Source: a virus. Taken from it: a DNA stretch of 39,434 nucleotides. The notes beneath the pieces were generated by a model, which saw only the letters and a program-made list of their open reading frames with translations, did not search any database and had not been told where the DNA came from. Position numbers and translations under genes: made by a program. This document shows positions 14,001-21,880 of this stretch, piece after piece. The DNA lies in IMG/VR virus record IMGVR_UViG_3300027754_000208, positions 1 through 39,434 of that record. One strand, 5' to 3'. Numbering within the stretch: position 1 is the first letter of the stretch; every line of letters starts with the position of its first letter.

Positions 14001-15705
14001 CGTAATAGATTTCTATACTAAAGGTCTTGAGGGTGAAAAACTTATCAAGGCTCAAGAGTATGCAAGAAAACAAATTCTTGCTACAGCAGAAGACCTTGCT
14101 AAAGGTCGTGTTCTTTCATATGTAGATAATCCTGCAGTTCGTAGCCAACTTGCTATGTCTGCACGTAACTTTGCCCGTTTCTATCGTGCAACAGAAGACT
14201 TCTATCGCCGTGTTTATCGCACAGTACGTTACAACCCAGAGTCAATCCGTCGTGCAACCCTTACTTATGAAGGAATTTCACACTCTGGCTTTGTACAACA
14301 AGATGATAATGGTGACTCATACTTCTTCTACCCAGGATTAACACCTGTGTACCAGACAATGAGTGGTATTGCCTCAATGTTTGGTGCTCCAGAAGCATTT
14401 AAGACTCCAATGCCAGTGGAGTTTGGTGGTAAATTAAATATGATTACCCCATCAATGAACCCAGATTCATTGTTCCCAACATTTGCTGGTCCAGTTGCTG
14501 CAATTCCACTAAAATTTGTATTCAACCTAGTGCCACAATTTGGTAACTTAGAAAAAGCATTACTTGGTAAGTACTCAGAAGACCAACCAATGATTAATGC
14601 TATCTTTCCAGCACACTTAACACGCTTCCTTGCAACAATGGATCGTAATGAACGTAATTCCCAGTACGCATCTGCTATGCGTAAGGCTGCAACATACCTT
14701 GAGGCTACAGGTCACGGTGTAAAACCAACGTGGAACCAAGCAACTCAGCAATGGATTGCTCCTTCACCTGCAGAACTAGAAGCATACAAGAGTAAATTGC
14801 AGGCTTCTGCAACATCTATCTTGGCTGTTCGTTTTATTACTGGCTTCTTTGCTCCAGCATCACCACAGACAACATTAAAATCAGAAATGGCTCAATGGGC
14901 TAGAGATAATGAGCGAGTAAACTTTAAGCAAGTTTATAACAACCTTATTAATCGTTACAATGGTGACATTGACAAGGCTATGGAACAATGGATTGCACTA
15001 TATCCAGACCAAATGCCATACACAGTTGGTGAATCTGAGACAGATACAGTCACATCAGCTCGTGCTATTGATAGCACTATAGGATGGCTAAAAGATAACA
15101 ATGATGTTGTAGGTAAATACCGTGAAGGTTCTATGTTCTTAATGCCTCGTGTTGGTGAGTTTAACTTTGATGCTTACAAGTTGCTTATTTCACAAGGTCT
15201 CACAAAGAGCAAGCGTGTAGAGACATTTTTACAAGATGTTTCAACAGCACGTGACGTGCAGTTCTATTATCAACAAAAAGATAACTTTGATGCACAACTT
15301 GCACAAACATATTCAGACCCAGCAAAGAAAGCCCTTAAAGACAAATGGGACCAATGGTCAACACAGTTCAAGGGTGCTCGTCCATTACTTCAATCTGAAC
15401 TAGGACAAGGGTCTGAACGCGCTATTAAACGCCAGGTTGCTTACAAGGACTTACAGAATATGTTACTTGATTCTTCTGTACGTAAGGCTAACCCAAAGGC
15501 TTTTGATGCAATCCTTGCAATGTCACAGATATATGACCGATATGCCTACAACAAAGACTTAACTGTTGGCTCAGGTGCGTCATCTAATGCGTATAAAGAT
15601 ATTTTACAACAAAACGTAAAAGCGGAACTTCAAAAAATAGCAGAGAGTAATCCAAACGCACTTAATGTGTATAACGTGATTTTCTCAAGATTGGTAGGAG
15701 ACTAG
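11008..15705 (+). CDS. giant internal virion protein, 1565 aa (ejection-type)
   Basis: Largest gene, starting at GTG 11008 overlapping the previous TAG. Long Ala/Lys/Gln-rich helices alternate with compact segments; no signal peptide and no heptad-only architecture. Near residues 1030-1070 an Arg/Phe/Tyr-rich helix (ARNFARFYRATEDFYRRVYR) precedes YNPESIRRATLTYEG and a segment rich in FYPGLTPVYQTMSGIASMFG. Position between portal and scaffold and the size suggest an internal core protein ejected with DNA, as in short-tailed phages. A tape-measure role is less likely because no tail tube, tail assembly chaperone or tail terminator is present. No enzymatic motif found by eye. Confidence 0.7.
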   Translation: MAGSNIRAAAVQAQLNPEQKAKVDDLSKLLDTHRALLNLPSAQAQQKFQQLPQGQQDGLTTMFADDGKTQKTGWFDTVKHYYNPVFGFGKAAIAGLTEVGDLMTRLYRTSEVARTQADTLPKGGLTGIKAAWDIANDKGELVLDPKRIEDAKQKYTPDRISVAIKADQGMTLDEIQATGTPAEQKIAADAAQNKDNLFQSAIDAVKAAKYSPGRQVANMLLPESLEGSGPLYKGISGTVDTAYRVFADPTLALGKAKKAYDAANYAMFKIAGNAQNVDKVFTNPRVVQFFDTYGAQLDELGKARKGKDILKATEAATMLRRIAPEFGPSAIDEFIKAGVKNAETAKNYLANHADVKAIIGGQAARVTPLIPRLDMSRQIRISALTAGDKILNIDKVGQKLVSALYGIAPAYDDINAGLVSGSDRAAILEGRVGKLKGPTGVIRFTTNQIQGRLDRFAAKFTTIPYFPNGFFDVASPNASDQIYRISRLTNSRYHSKIIAEAFAAGTEGQKKQIFKGLWNTVAEVRGVPKSQAGMTYMEEFAGRGLEKKYAADIVVDGVNKGNPANFGGQQVALFPYQLSSGIAVPSIVDLDRLSARAGLIGWVMGLSHQKWVEKMTSLWTIGTLAGPRFALRNATEDLMVHLAIGDSPWGIVKGRLLSSRLRLARGGTGGESIGKVLKNQATLNMESGELGVIQKLVRRKELAAYKAKIEAAKNVDEVRSIMAEAVMHNSLGYKVDPEGAKYIAEFAKYGNLDNLLADISEGGKNAYSGGDKFVSAANDVAKYGKMEPIEINGAKYVQATGEKAFTNFNPVASEQARMSWLIQLGITSNDALAKIAVKNLENEEVALREMATYLSKLPNAELKRFELYSEGLGGNVNIHAKKAFDAVKNLYSKQNGEVNKDLLAKVRKVDKDGNVVVSTKDLSLEDLPTSQDVALTPMYISGPTLVPVAESGNFAASLTDRAWDAMGEANARFSREPIVLNELIRYRKEMAESGYEQHVIDFYTKGLEGEKLIKAQEYARKQILATAEDLAKGRVLSYVDNPAVRSQLAMSARNFARFYRATEDFYRRVYRTVRYNPESIRRATLTYEGISHSGFVQQDDNGDSYFFYPGLTPVYQTMSGIASMFGAPEAFKTPMPVEFGGKLNMITPSMNPDSLFPTFAGPVAAIPLKFVFNLVPQFGNLEKALLGKYSEDQPMINAIFPAHLTRFLATMDRNERNSQYASAMRKAATYLEATGHGVKPTWNQATQQWIAPSPAELEAYKSKLQASATSILAVRFITGFFAPASPQTTLKSEMAQWARDNERVNFKQVYNNLINRYNGDIDKAMEQWIALYPDQMPYTVGESETDTVTSARAIDSTIGWLKDNNDVVGKYREGSMFLMPRVGEFNFDAYKLLISQGLTKSKRVETFLQDVSTARDVQFYYQQKDNFDAQLAQTYSDPAKKALKDKWDQWSTQFKGARPLLQSELGQGSERAIKRQVAYKDLQNMLLDSSVRKANPKAFDAILAMSQIYDRYAYNKDLTVGSGASSNAYKDILQQNVKAELQKIAESNPNALNVYNVIFSRLVGD

Positions 15706-15706
15706 A

Positions 15707-16756
15707 ATGGGATTTGCACCCGATAGCTGGACCACTGGTGGCGTTCCTACACAGTCAACCGCATCTAACTCTGCTCCTAATCCATATGCTGGATTTGGTC
15801 CAACAACTGCAAATACAGTTCAAGATTCCGCAGCTGCACTCTATGCAATGTCTGATGCTGAGCGTAAATTATTTGCCCAAAAGTTAAAAGATGCTGGATA
15901 TAAAGTAAAAGTATCTGGATCTAAAGGCAACACACTTGCTATTGCAGACGCACTTCTATTAGCGCAGCAAGAACAAATAACAGCAGAAACACGTTTAGGT
16001 AAGAAGTACGCAACTGTAGATGAATTTCTTGCAGAAAAAAAGACTGGTGCTACTGGCACTGGCGCTCCAAAAGCATACGCAACTATTTCACCTTTAACAA
16101 CAGCAGCAAGACTTATCAACGATGCCTACCAACGCAACCTTAATCGTGATGCGACTAAGGCTGAGATTGATACCATTACAAAGAAACTTAATGCGGCTGA
16201 AAAGAAAAACCCACAAAAGACTGTTAATGGTCTTACTACTGGTGGAATTGACCGCCCTCAATTCTTGGATGAGATTGTTAAAGCTCGACCTGAATTTAAG
16301 AAGCGCATTGAAAGCAAGACTGCTCTTAATACAGAGACTCTTATGTCTACAGCAAAGGCAAATGGCCTTACTCCTAACCCATTTCAATTACAGGAATGGA
16401 ACAAACGTATTCAAAATGGTGAAGATATTAACGTTATTAAGAAGTCTATTCGTGATACAGCAGCACTTGGTCTACCAGATAACATTAAGAAACTTATGGC
16501 TGATGGAACGGATCTTGAAACAATTTATGCTCCATACAAGAACGTTATGTACCAGACATTAGAATTAAACCCAGATGCTATTAACCTTAATGACCCAACA
16601 CTTCGTAGTGCTATTGGTTCTAATGGTGAAATGCCTATCTATGATTTCCAACGAACACTTCGCAAAGATCCACGTTGGCAATACACAAACAATGCACGTG
16701 AAGATGTTTCCAATTCAGTTACTAAAGTCCTTCAGGACTTTGGATTTGTGGGGTAA
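15707..16756 (+). CDS. virion structural or ejection protein, 349 aa
   Basis: ATG 15707 lies 1 nt after the giant gene's stop with GTAGGAGACTAG upstream. Disordered Ser/Thr/Asn/Pro-rich first 45 residues, then helical blocks (SDAERKLFAQKLKDAGYKVK; NRDATKAEIDTITKKLNAAE) and a compact C-terminal third with ETIYAPYKNVMYQTLELNPD. Late-operon position suggests an internal or head-to-tail component. No family named. Confidence 0.6.
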   Translation: MGFAPDSWTTGGVPTQSTASNSAPNPYAGFGPTTANTVQDSAAALYAMSDAERKLFAQKLKDAGYKVKVSGSKGNTLAIADALLLAQQEQITAETRLGKKYATVDEFLAEKKTGATGTGAPKAYATISPLTTAARLINDAYQRNLNRDATKAEIDTITKKLNAAEKKNPQKTVNGLTTGGIDRPQFLDEIVKARPEFKKRIESKTALNTETLMSTAKANGLTPNPFQLQEWNKRIQNGEDINVIKKSIRDTAALGLPDNIKKLMADGTDLETIYAPYKNVMYQTLELNPDAINLNDPTLRSAIGSNGEMPIYDFQRTLRKDPRWQYTNNAREDVSNSVTKVLQDFGFVG

Positions 16757-16758
16757 TA

Positions 16759-18231
16759 ATGCCTAGAGATGTAAATGACACACCAGTTGTTACTAAAATT
16801 GTTGACGAGCAAGCAAAAGCGGCTGGCTTACGTGCTGCTGCAGTAGATGCTGCGGCTCAAGCAAAAGAACAAGCAGCATACACATCTGGTAAATCTACAA
16901 CAGGGCAAACATTAGCTAAACAAAAGACAACTATTGAAAATCTTGCGGCTCGTGCTAATGAAATTACAGATCCTACTAAAAGAAAAGCATTTGTTGAATC
17001 ATCTAAAGCAGCACTTAGTGATGTTAAACTTGGACTAGAACTTCAAGCAATTATTGATAAAGCAGAGTTTGCTTCTAATATAGCAAAAGATCCAAACAAT
17101 TTAATGAATAGCGATTCTATATTTACTTCATCTGCCAAGACTGGTGTATCTAACTCTGGTAAATATTATGTTCAAGGTAAAGAAGTTAGCCAACAAGAAT
17201 ATGTAAATACTGTAGGTGCAGAAACTGGAGTGGGTAGCGTTGGTGGTGGAGGCGGCACAGGTGGTTCAGGTGCTGAAAATTTAACTGGCACAGGTGGTTC
17301 AGGTGCTGAAAATTTAACTGGCACAGGTGGATCAGGAACACCTGCAGACCAAGCAGCACGTAAATCTGCATATGACATTTTGCTTGAAGAGTTCAACCGT
17401 TATGGTTTAGGTTCTCTAGTAGAACCGCTTAAAGGTCTTATTACTGACAACGTTTCACCTTCAGAATTTGGTCTTCGTCTGCAACAAACAGATGCTTACA
17501 AGAAGCGCTTTAGCGCTAATGCTGACCGTATTGCTAAAGGATTAACAGCATTAGACCCAGCAACATATCTTAAAATGGAAGATCAATACCAAGAAATTAT
17601 GCGTAACTATGGACTTCCTGCTTCTTACTATTCAAAGGATTCACTAGGTACACAGGCTGGGTTTAATCAACTTATCGCTAATGACGTATCTGCTACAGAA
17701 TTAGAAGACCGCGTTATGACTGCACAAAACCGTGTAGTCAATGCTAATCCAGAAGTTTACAAGGCACTCAAGGCTTTCTACCCAGACATTACTAATGGCG
17801 ATATCTTGGCTTATACACTTGACCCAACCAAGGCACTAGATATGATTAAACGTAAAGTTACTGCAGCTGAAATTGGTGGTGCTGCCCTTGCTCAAGGATT
17901 AACAACTGAGGCTACAACAGCAGAAAACTTAGCACGTTATGGAATTACTGGTGCTCAGGCACAGCAAGGCTACGAACAAGTTGCTGGAATGTTGCCACGT
18001 GGTTCAATGCTTGCAGATATTTATAAGCAAGATCCATACACACAAGCAGTAGCAGAAGCAGAAACATTTGGCACTGCAGGATCTGCAGTAGCAAAAGAAA
18101 AGCGCAGAAAATTAACAGCACTTGAAACAGCAGCATTTGCTGGTTCATCAGGCGCTGCTCAAAATGCGTTAAGCCGTGACCGTGCATCAAGTGTCGGTAT
18201 GTACCGCGAATCAGGCGCAGGCGCCTTCTAA
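16759..18231 (+). CDS. virion structural or ejection protein with Gly-rich repeat linker, 490 aa
   Basis: ATG 16759 is 2 nt after the previous stop. Helical N-terminal 130 residues rich in Ala/Lys/Gln, then a glycine-rich linker at about 155-193 with tandem GTGGSGAENLT units (33-bp DNA repeat). A helical C-terminal half follows (YGLGSLVEPLKGLI; LKAFYPDITNGDILAYTLDP; KRRKLTALETAAFAGSSGAA). The last 60 residues (GGxxSALARQRAG-like) resemble the tail end of internal or ejection proteins. Probably the third member of the internal-protein set. Confidence 0.6.
   Translation: MPRDVNDTPVVTKIVDEQAKAAGLRAAAVDAAAQAKEQAAYTSGKSTTGQTLAKQKTTIENLAARANEITDPTKRKAFVESSKAALSDVKLGLELQAIIDKAEFASNIAKDPNNLMNSDSIFTSSAKTGVSNSGKYYVQGKEVSQQEYVNTVGAETGVGSVGGGGGTGGSGAENLTGTGGSGAENLTGTGGSGTPADQAARKSAYDILLEEFNRYGLGSLVEPLKGLITDNVSPSEFGLRLQQTDAYKKRFSANADRIAKGLTALDPATYLKMEDQYQEIMRNYGLPASYYSKDSLGTQAGFNQLIANDVSATELEDRVMTAQNRVVNANPEVYKALKAFYPDITNGDILAYTLDPTKALDMIKRKVTAAEIGGAALAQGLTTEATTAENLARYGITGAQAQQGYEQVAGMLPRGSMLADIYKQDPYTQAVAEAETFGTAGSAVAKEKRRKLTALETAAFAGSSGAAQNALSRDRASSVGMYRESGAGAF
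17254..17336 (+). repeat. 33-bp tandem repeat inside the ejection-protein gene
   Basis: Two identical 33-bp units (17254-17286 and 17287-17319) and a 17-base partial third (17320-17336, one mismatch). In frame, they encode repeated GTGGSGAENLT, extending a Gly-rich linker. Exact identity of the copies suggests recent slippage or recombination, so copy number may vary between relatives. Confidence 0.85.
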
Positions 18232-18242
18232 ACATAGACCTG

Positions 18243-18266
18243 CCACTAGAACGACTGGCCTAGTGG
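18243..18266 (+). other. hairpin upstream of scaffold and capsid genes
   Basis: CCACTAG (18243-18249) pairs with CTAGTGG (18260-18266), 10-nt loop, in the 124-nt gap before the scaffold gene. No T run follows. It is likely an RNA processing or stability element separating the ejection-protein message from the highly expressed scaffold/capsid part. The rest of the gap contains no gene. Confidence 0.45.
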
Positions 18267-18355
18267 AGTGATACCAATACCAGGAGTCAGAGCCATACCC
18301 GTACCCCAACGGAATATGAGGCTGGCGTAATCAAACAATGATAGGGAGATGGACT

Positions 18356-18832
18356 ATGTCCAATAACGACTACGAGGACGACGACTTTGACTTTGAAGAT
18401 TCTTCTTCAAACCAAAACAATGATCTCGTCAAACAACTGCGTAAAGCAGCAAAGCAAAAGGATAAAGAACTTCAAGAGCTTCGTGCTCAATTTGAAGGCG
18501 TATCCAAAGCACAAAGAGAACGAGCTATTAAAGATGTCCTCGAAGCTCGCGGGATAAATAAGAAAATATCTGCATTTATCCCACAGGACATTGACCCAAC
18601 TGAGGAGTCTTTGTCTAAGTGGCTTGACGATTACGGCGACGTATTCGGTATCGAGTCACAAGAATCTAACCAGAACACTGTAGACCCAGCACAAGCTGCT
18701 GCTTACAAGAAGATGAATAACGCTGTCGAATCTGGCTTAACACCAGACTCAGGTGATGACGTTCTTCGTAAACTTATGAGCGCTAACTCAAAAGAGGAAC
18801 TTGACGAAGTCATTCGTAATTCTGGACTCTAA
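18356..18832 (+). CDS. capsid assembly scaffolding protein
   Basis: 158 residues from ATG 18356 (GGGAG 7 nt upstream; an ATG at 18338 in frame lacks a site). Very acidic N-terminus (EDDDFDFEDSSS), a central coiled-coil helix (LVKQLRKAAKQKDKELQELR), an acidic/Gln-rich middle and a C-terminal helix (NSKEELDEVIRNSGL). Composition, length and position directly before the capsid gene are typical of scaffolds, which guide procapsid assembly and then leave. No sequence signature beyond that. Confidence 0.75.
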   Translation: MSNNDYEDDDFDFEDSSSNQNNDLVKQLRKAAKQKDKELQELRAQFEGVSKAQRERAIKDVLEARGINKKISAFIPQDIDPTEESLSKWLDDYGDVFGIESQESNQNTVDPAQAAAYKKMNNAVESGLTPDSGDDVLRKLMSANSKEELDEVIRNSGL

Positions 18833-18857
18833 CAACAATCCGAAAGGCTAACGCTAA

Positions 18858-19784
18858 ATGGCAATTCCAGGTGGTTCATTAACTGGTACCTCGGCGATAA
18901 GCAACCTCGTACAAACAGCATATGATCAATATGTAAGAATGGCACTACGTTCCATTCCTGTTATGCGTGCTCTTGCAGACGTCAAGCCAGTTCAACAGGC
19001 AATGCCAGGATCATCAGTTGTATTCTCAATCTATTCAGATCTAGCTCAAGCTACATCTACATTGACAGAAGCATCTGACGTTTCTTCTATTGCTCTTGGT
19101 AACCCAACACAAGTTGCGGTTACACTACAAGAATACGGCTCAGCCGTAACAACAACAAAGAAGTTAAACCTAACTTCTTTCAACGATGTTGACTCAGCTC
19201 TTGCTGACATCATCGCTTATAACGCTGCAGACTCTATTGATTCTGTTGTAGCTTCTGTTCTAACAGCAGGCTCAAACGCAATCTATGCAGGAACAGCAAC
19301 AAACACAGCAGGTATCAAGGCTGATCAGCTAATGACAGTTTCTGATATCCGTCAAGCTGTAACAGAACTTCGCACAAACAAGGCTTTGCCTCGTATTGGT
19401 GAACTATATGCAGCATACCTACACCCACGTCAGACAGCCGATCTTCGTGCTGAAACTGGTACTGGTGGATTCCAAGAACTTTCAAAGTACGTAGACCGCA
19501 CACCATTCGTGGCTGGCGCTGTTGGCGTAATTGAAGGTGCATTCGTGGTAGAAACACCACGTGTTCCTTACGCTACAAACGGCACAACTAACGTCTACAA
19601 GGCAGTAGTTGCTGGTCGTGAAGCACTTGCAGAAGCAATGGGCCAAGACATCTCAACAGTCATTGGACCACAGATTGACGCGCTCCGTCGCTTCCACACA
19701 ATCGGTTGGTACTACTTCGGCGGATGGTCACTCCTTCGTCAAGCAGCTCTCTACCGTATTGAATCTGCTGCAACAAACGGATAA
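18858..19784 (+). CDS. major capsid protein, N4-gp56-like
   Basis: 308 residues from ATG 18858. N-terminal arm with LVQTAYDQYVRMALRSIPVM (resembling the ...Y...L...P start of the N4-gp56 capsid family), a SSVVFSIYSDLAQATSTLTE block, then KLNLTSFNDVDSALADIIAY, a long domain with AAYLHPRQTADLRAETGTGG and the conserved end GWYYFGGWSLLRQAALYRIE. This order is characteristic of HK97-fold capsids of the N4-gp56 group. The protein assembles the icosahedral shell. It follows the scaffold by 25 nt and precedes a strong hairpin. Confidence 0.85.
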   Translation: MAIPGGSLTGTSAISNLVQTAYDQYVRMALRSIPVMRALADVKPVQQAMPGSSVVFSIYSDLAQATSTLTEASDVSSIALGNPTQVAVTLQEYGSAVTTTKKLNLTSFNDVDSALADIIAYNAADSIDSVVASVLTAGSNAIYAGTATNTAGIKADQLMTVSDIRQAVTELRTNKALPRIGELYAAYLHPRQTADLRAETGTGGFQELSKYVDRTPFVAGAVGVIEGAFVVETPRVPYATNGTTNVYKAVVAGREALAEAMGQDISTVIGPQIDALRRFHTIGWYYFGGWSLLRQAALYRIESAATNG

Positions 19785-19804
19785 TCATTTAGTTGATTAA
19801 CGCG

Positions 19805-19828
19805 GTGGCAGGGGGCAACCCCTGTCAC
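19805..19828 (+). other. GCAA-capped hairpin after the capsid gene
   Basis: GTGGCAGGGG (19805-19814) pairs with CCCCTGTCAC (19819-19828) with one G-U pair, closed by a GCAA (GNRA) tetraloop. It lies 20 nt after the capsid stop. Without a T run it is more likely a 3' stabiliser or processing point that lets capsid mRNA accumulate than a full terminator. Confidence 0.6.
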
Positions 19829-19852
19829 TGAGTCAGTTCACTAAGGAGAACA

Positions 19853-20179
19853 ATGCCATACACATTAACAACGCCTTGGGAAAACCAGACGTGGAACGCA
19901 GGCAAAGCGTGGCCTGATAAGTACTCACGTCTTGCTGGTAAGCCATTAGTTGGTGGTTCTCTTACAGGATCTATCCCAAGTTTTATGACAGACATTGCTC
20001 GTGGTGTAACACTTATTGTCAACGGCACAAGCGTTGAAGCAACACTTTATCCCTACCAGAATACATTGGAAGATGCAGATTATTATTTCCTCGGTGGTCA
20101 CGTTTATACAGTCACGGATGAGCAAGCAGCAGTTCTTATCGCTGCAGGCTATAGCGACTATTTGGAGCCAATAGTATGA
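19853..20179 (+). CDS. hypothetical head protein, 108 aa
   Basis: ATG 19853 is preceded by CTAAGGAGAACA. Strand-rich: LTTPWENQTWNAGKAWPDKY, then ARGVTLIVNGTSVEATLYPY and DYYFLGGHVYTVTDEQAAVL. Beta-rich, small and directly after the capsid gene, it could be a decoration or cement protein. Overlaps the next gene by 4 nt (ATGA). Family not recognised. Confidence 0.6.
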   Translation: MPYTLTTPWENQTWNAGKAWPDKYSRLAGKPLVGGSLTGSIPSFMTDIARGVTLIVNGTSVEATLYPYQNTLEDADYYFLGGHVYTVTDEQAAVLIAAGYSDYLEPIV

Positions 20180-20460
20180 GTAACTGCACATCATCTTGTA
20201 AGACACAAGATCACGTCACCTATGGTGAGTGTATGCGTTCTAATATGCCAATGATTGATGGCGGTGCTACACCTACTAGAAGCGGTGCATCTTTGTCTGC
20301 AGTCAAGAAAGACGAGAAGGAATTGACTTCCTATTACGATGCAATCCGTCAGGGAGTAGAACCAATCTCTACAAAGAAGAAAGATATTGATGCGGCTATG
20401 GCTGTCAGCAATGAAGTAGGCAAAGCCTTTGATGGCAACACAATGGGATTTAGAGACTAA
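20176..20460 (+). CDS. hypothetical small protein with cysteine-rich start, 94 aa
   Basis: Starts with ATG overlapping the previous stop. N-terminus MSNCTSSCKTQDHVTYGEC carries three cysteines, then TPTRSGASLSAVKKDEKEL and a helical C-terminal half (DIDAAMAVSNEVGKAFDGNT). It resembles small head-associated proteins of actinophages, but I cannot give a function. The N-terminal cysteines might bind metal. Confidence 0.6.
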   Translation: MSNCTSSCKTQDHVTYGECMRSNMPMIDGGATPTRSGASLSAVKKDEKELTSYYDAIRQGVEPISTKKKDIDAAMAVSNEVGKAFDGNTMGFRD

Positions 20461-20488
20461 GCGTCACTAAATAGAGATAGAGGAAACT

Positions 20489-20653
20489 ATGAAAAAAATA
20501 AAATCATCTGGTGGCGCTGAGTCCACTAACTTCAAGGGCTTCGGACCAGGAAGTAAGAAGGGGATTACTCCTTCATCTATCTCAGCCTCAACAGGTAAGA
20601 CAAAGGGAAACACAGCCAAGTTCTCTGGCGGTAAGAAGACGGTGAGCAAATAA
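20489..20653 (+). CDS. lysine/serine-rich microprotein, 54 aa
   Basis: ATG 20489 follows ATAGAGGAAACT; stop TAA 20651-20653 overlaps the next ATG. Composition is dominated by Lys, Gly and Ser: KKIKSSGGAESTNFKGFGPG, then KKGITPSSISASTGKTKGNT and FSGGKKTVSK. First of six consecutive tiny, mostly basic genes. Disordered; DNA- or capsid-associated by inference. Confidence 0.55.
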   Translation: MKKIKSSGGAESTNFKGFGPGSKKGITPSSISASTGKTKGNTAKFSGGKKTVSK

Positions 20654-20760
20654 TGTGTGCTGTATGCGGATGCGGTTACGCATCATATGATGATATTGAA
20701 ACAGGCGCTCCAGGCGCTGGTGTCGGTGAAGAAAAAACTGGCGAAAAGGAAAACTACTAA
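20653..20760 (+). CDS. cysteine microprotein, 35 aa
   Basis: TAATG overlaps at both ends. It begins MCAVCGCGYASYDD, i.e. CxxCxC, then an acidic Gly-rich tail (ETGAPGAGVGEEKTGEKENY). Unlike its neighbours it is acidic. A metal site is possible with only three cysteines if it dimerises. Function unknown. Confidence 0.5.
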   Translation: MCAVCGCGYASYDDIETGAPGAGVGEEKTGEKENY

Positions 20761-20936
20761 TGAAGAAAGCACATCCAGGATTCAAAGCTGTTGCTGCGGG
20801 AATCGCAAAGAAGCAAGGTATCTCCAAGGAACGTGCTGGTGCGATTGTTGCAGCAGGTGCTCGCAAGGCGAGCAAGGCTGCAGTTAAAGCAAACCCACGT
20901 TTGAAGAAAGTATCTGGCGTTAAGAAGGGTATGTAA
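20760..20936 (+). CDS. basic Ala/Lys-rich microprotein, 58 aa
   Basis: Starts at ATG 20760 (TAATG) and ends at TAA overlapping the next start. Sequence KKAHPGFKAVAAGIAKKQGI, SKERAGAIVAAGARKASKAA and a basic end with NPRLKKV. Predicted as two or three short basic helices. This type recurs in phage genomes as a small protein of unknown role. Histone-like binding of DNA is conceivable. Confidence 0.6.
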   Translation: MKKAHPGFKAVAAGIAKKQGISKERAGAIVAAGARKASKAAVKANPRLKKVSGVKKGM

Positions 20937-21124
20937 TGGCTAAAGAAATGTACAGCGCAAAGAAAGATATGGCGCAAGACAAGAAAATGACTAAAGGTCT
21001 AAAGCCAAAGCAAAAAGCAGCTTTCAAGAAGGCTGATCTTGCAATGGATAAAAAGAAGCCATCCGCAAAAGCAGATATGAAAATGGATAAGGCTTTAGTA
21101 GTAAAGATTAAAAAGAAGAAATAA
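20936..21124 (+). CDS. highly basic Lys/Met/Asp-rich microprotein, 62 aa
   Basis: TAATG junctions on both sides. Repetitive charged sequence: MAKEMYSAKKDMAQDKKMTK, then LKPKQKAAFKKADLAMDKKK and a C-terminal VVKIKKKK. Low complexity, likely disordered or a single charged helix. Part of the Lys-rich cluster. Confidence 0.55.
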   Translation: MAKEMYSAKKDMAQDKKMTKGLKPKQKAAFKKADLAMDKKKPSAKADMKMDKALVVKIKKKK

Positions 21125-21426
21125 TGGCAAAGACTCCAGCGTGGCAACGCAAAGAGGGACAGAACCCAAAGGGTGGTCTCAATGCTAAGGGACGTGCTAG
21201 TGCTAAGGCACAAGGCAGTAACTTAAAGCCGCCAGTTAAATCTGGAGATAACCCACGCAGAGCAAGTTTTCTTGCTCGTATGGGTAGTGCTGCAGGACCT
21301 GAGCGTAAGCCAAACGGAGAGCCAACCCGCTTGCTTTTATCATTGCAAGCGTGGGGCGCATCTAGTAAAGCAGATGCTAAGAAAAAAGCAGCAGCAATTT
21401 CTAAAAGGAATAAAGGTAAGAAATGA
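21124..21426 (+). CDS. DUF6321-like basic protein, 100 aa
   Basis: Starts at TAATG. Recognisable phage pattern: AWQRKEGQNPKGGLNAKGR, then KPPVKSGDNPRRASFLARMG and PNGEPTRLLLSLQAWGASSK with a basic KKAAAISKRNKGKK end. I recall this as the DUF6321 family common in phages of aquatic bacteria; its function is not established. The Arg/Lys-rich, RxSFLARM core suggests nucleic-acid contact. Overlaps the next gene by 4 nt (ATGA). Confidence 0.7.
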   Translation: MAKTPAWQRKEGQNPKGGLNAKGRASAKAQGSNLKPPVKSGDNPRRASFLARMGSAAGPERKPNGEPTRLLLSLQAWGASSKADAKKKAAAISKRNKGKK

Positions 21427-21584
21427 AAAAGAAAGCATTTTGGGATACAAAAAATCCTAATAAGAAATCAACGCCTTTAAGTCCAAAGCAAAAGGCATCA
21501 GCAAAAGCCAGAGCAAAAGCAGCAGGTAGACCATATCCAAATTTGGTTGATAACGCTGCTGCTAAAAAAACAAAGAAGAAGTGA
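21423..21584 (+). CDS. lysine-rich microprotein, 53 aa
   Basis: ATG 21423 behind AAAGGTAAGAA, overlapping the previous stop; TGA at 21582-21584. Sequence KKKAFWDTKNPNKKSTPLSP, then KQKASAKARAKAAGRPYPNL and a KKTKKK end. Last of the basic cluster. Function unknown. Confidence 0.55.
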   Translation: MKKKAFWDTKNPNKKSTPLSPKQKASAKARAKAAGRPYPNLVDNAAAKKTKKK

Positions 21585-21593
21585 GGGACGTAG

Positions 21594-21880
21594 GTGCCAC
21601 TAGGAGATTTCGGTTCAACGCTCGTAGACGAGTTAAATCGTCTTGCCAATGGTGGCACCTACCCTGCACGTGCTGACTATTTAGATACAGCTGCTGCTGC
21701 TCGTAAATGGGCTGTGACAAGAAGCGTTATACTCGGTAAAGTTACAGACACTGTAGGAGTTATTAACTACATCGGTTCTATTACTAAGCGTTCAGATATG
21801 TTAGACATTGCTGGGATCTGCAACAAAATTGCTGGTACTACAGGACTGGAGCCAGCTGCTGCGCTACGTCAGGTGGCCTC

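Noticed and set aside
11008-15705. Tape-measure protein
   Set aside because: No tail tube, terminator or chaperone genes and the gene lies before the scaffold, not after tail genes; ejection-type internal protein fits better.
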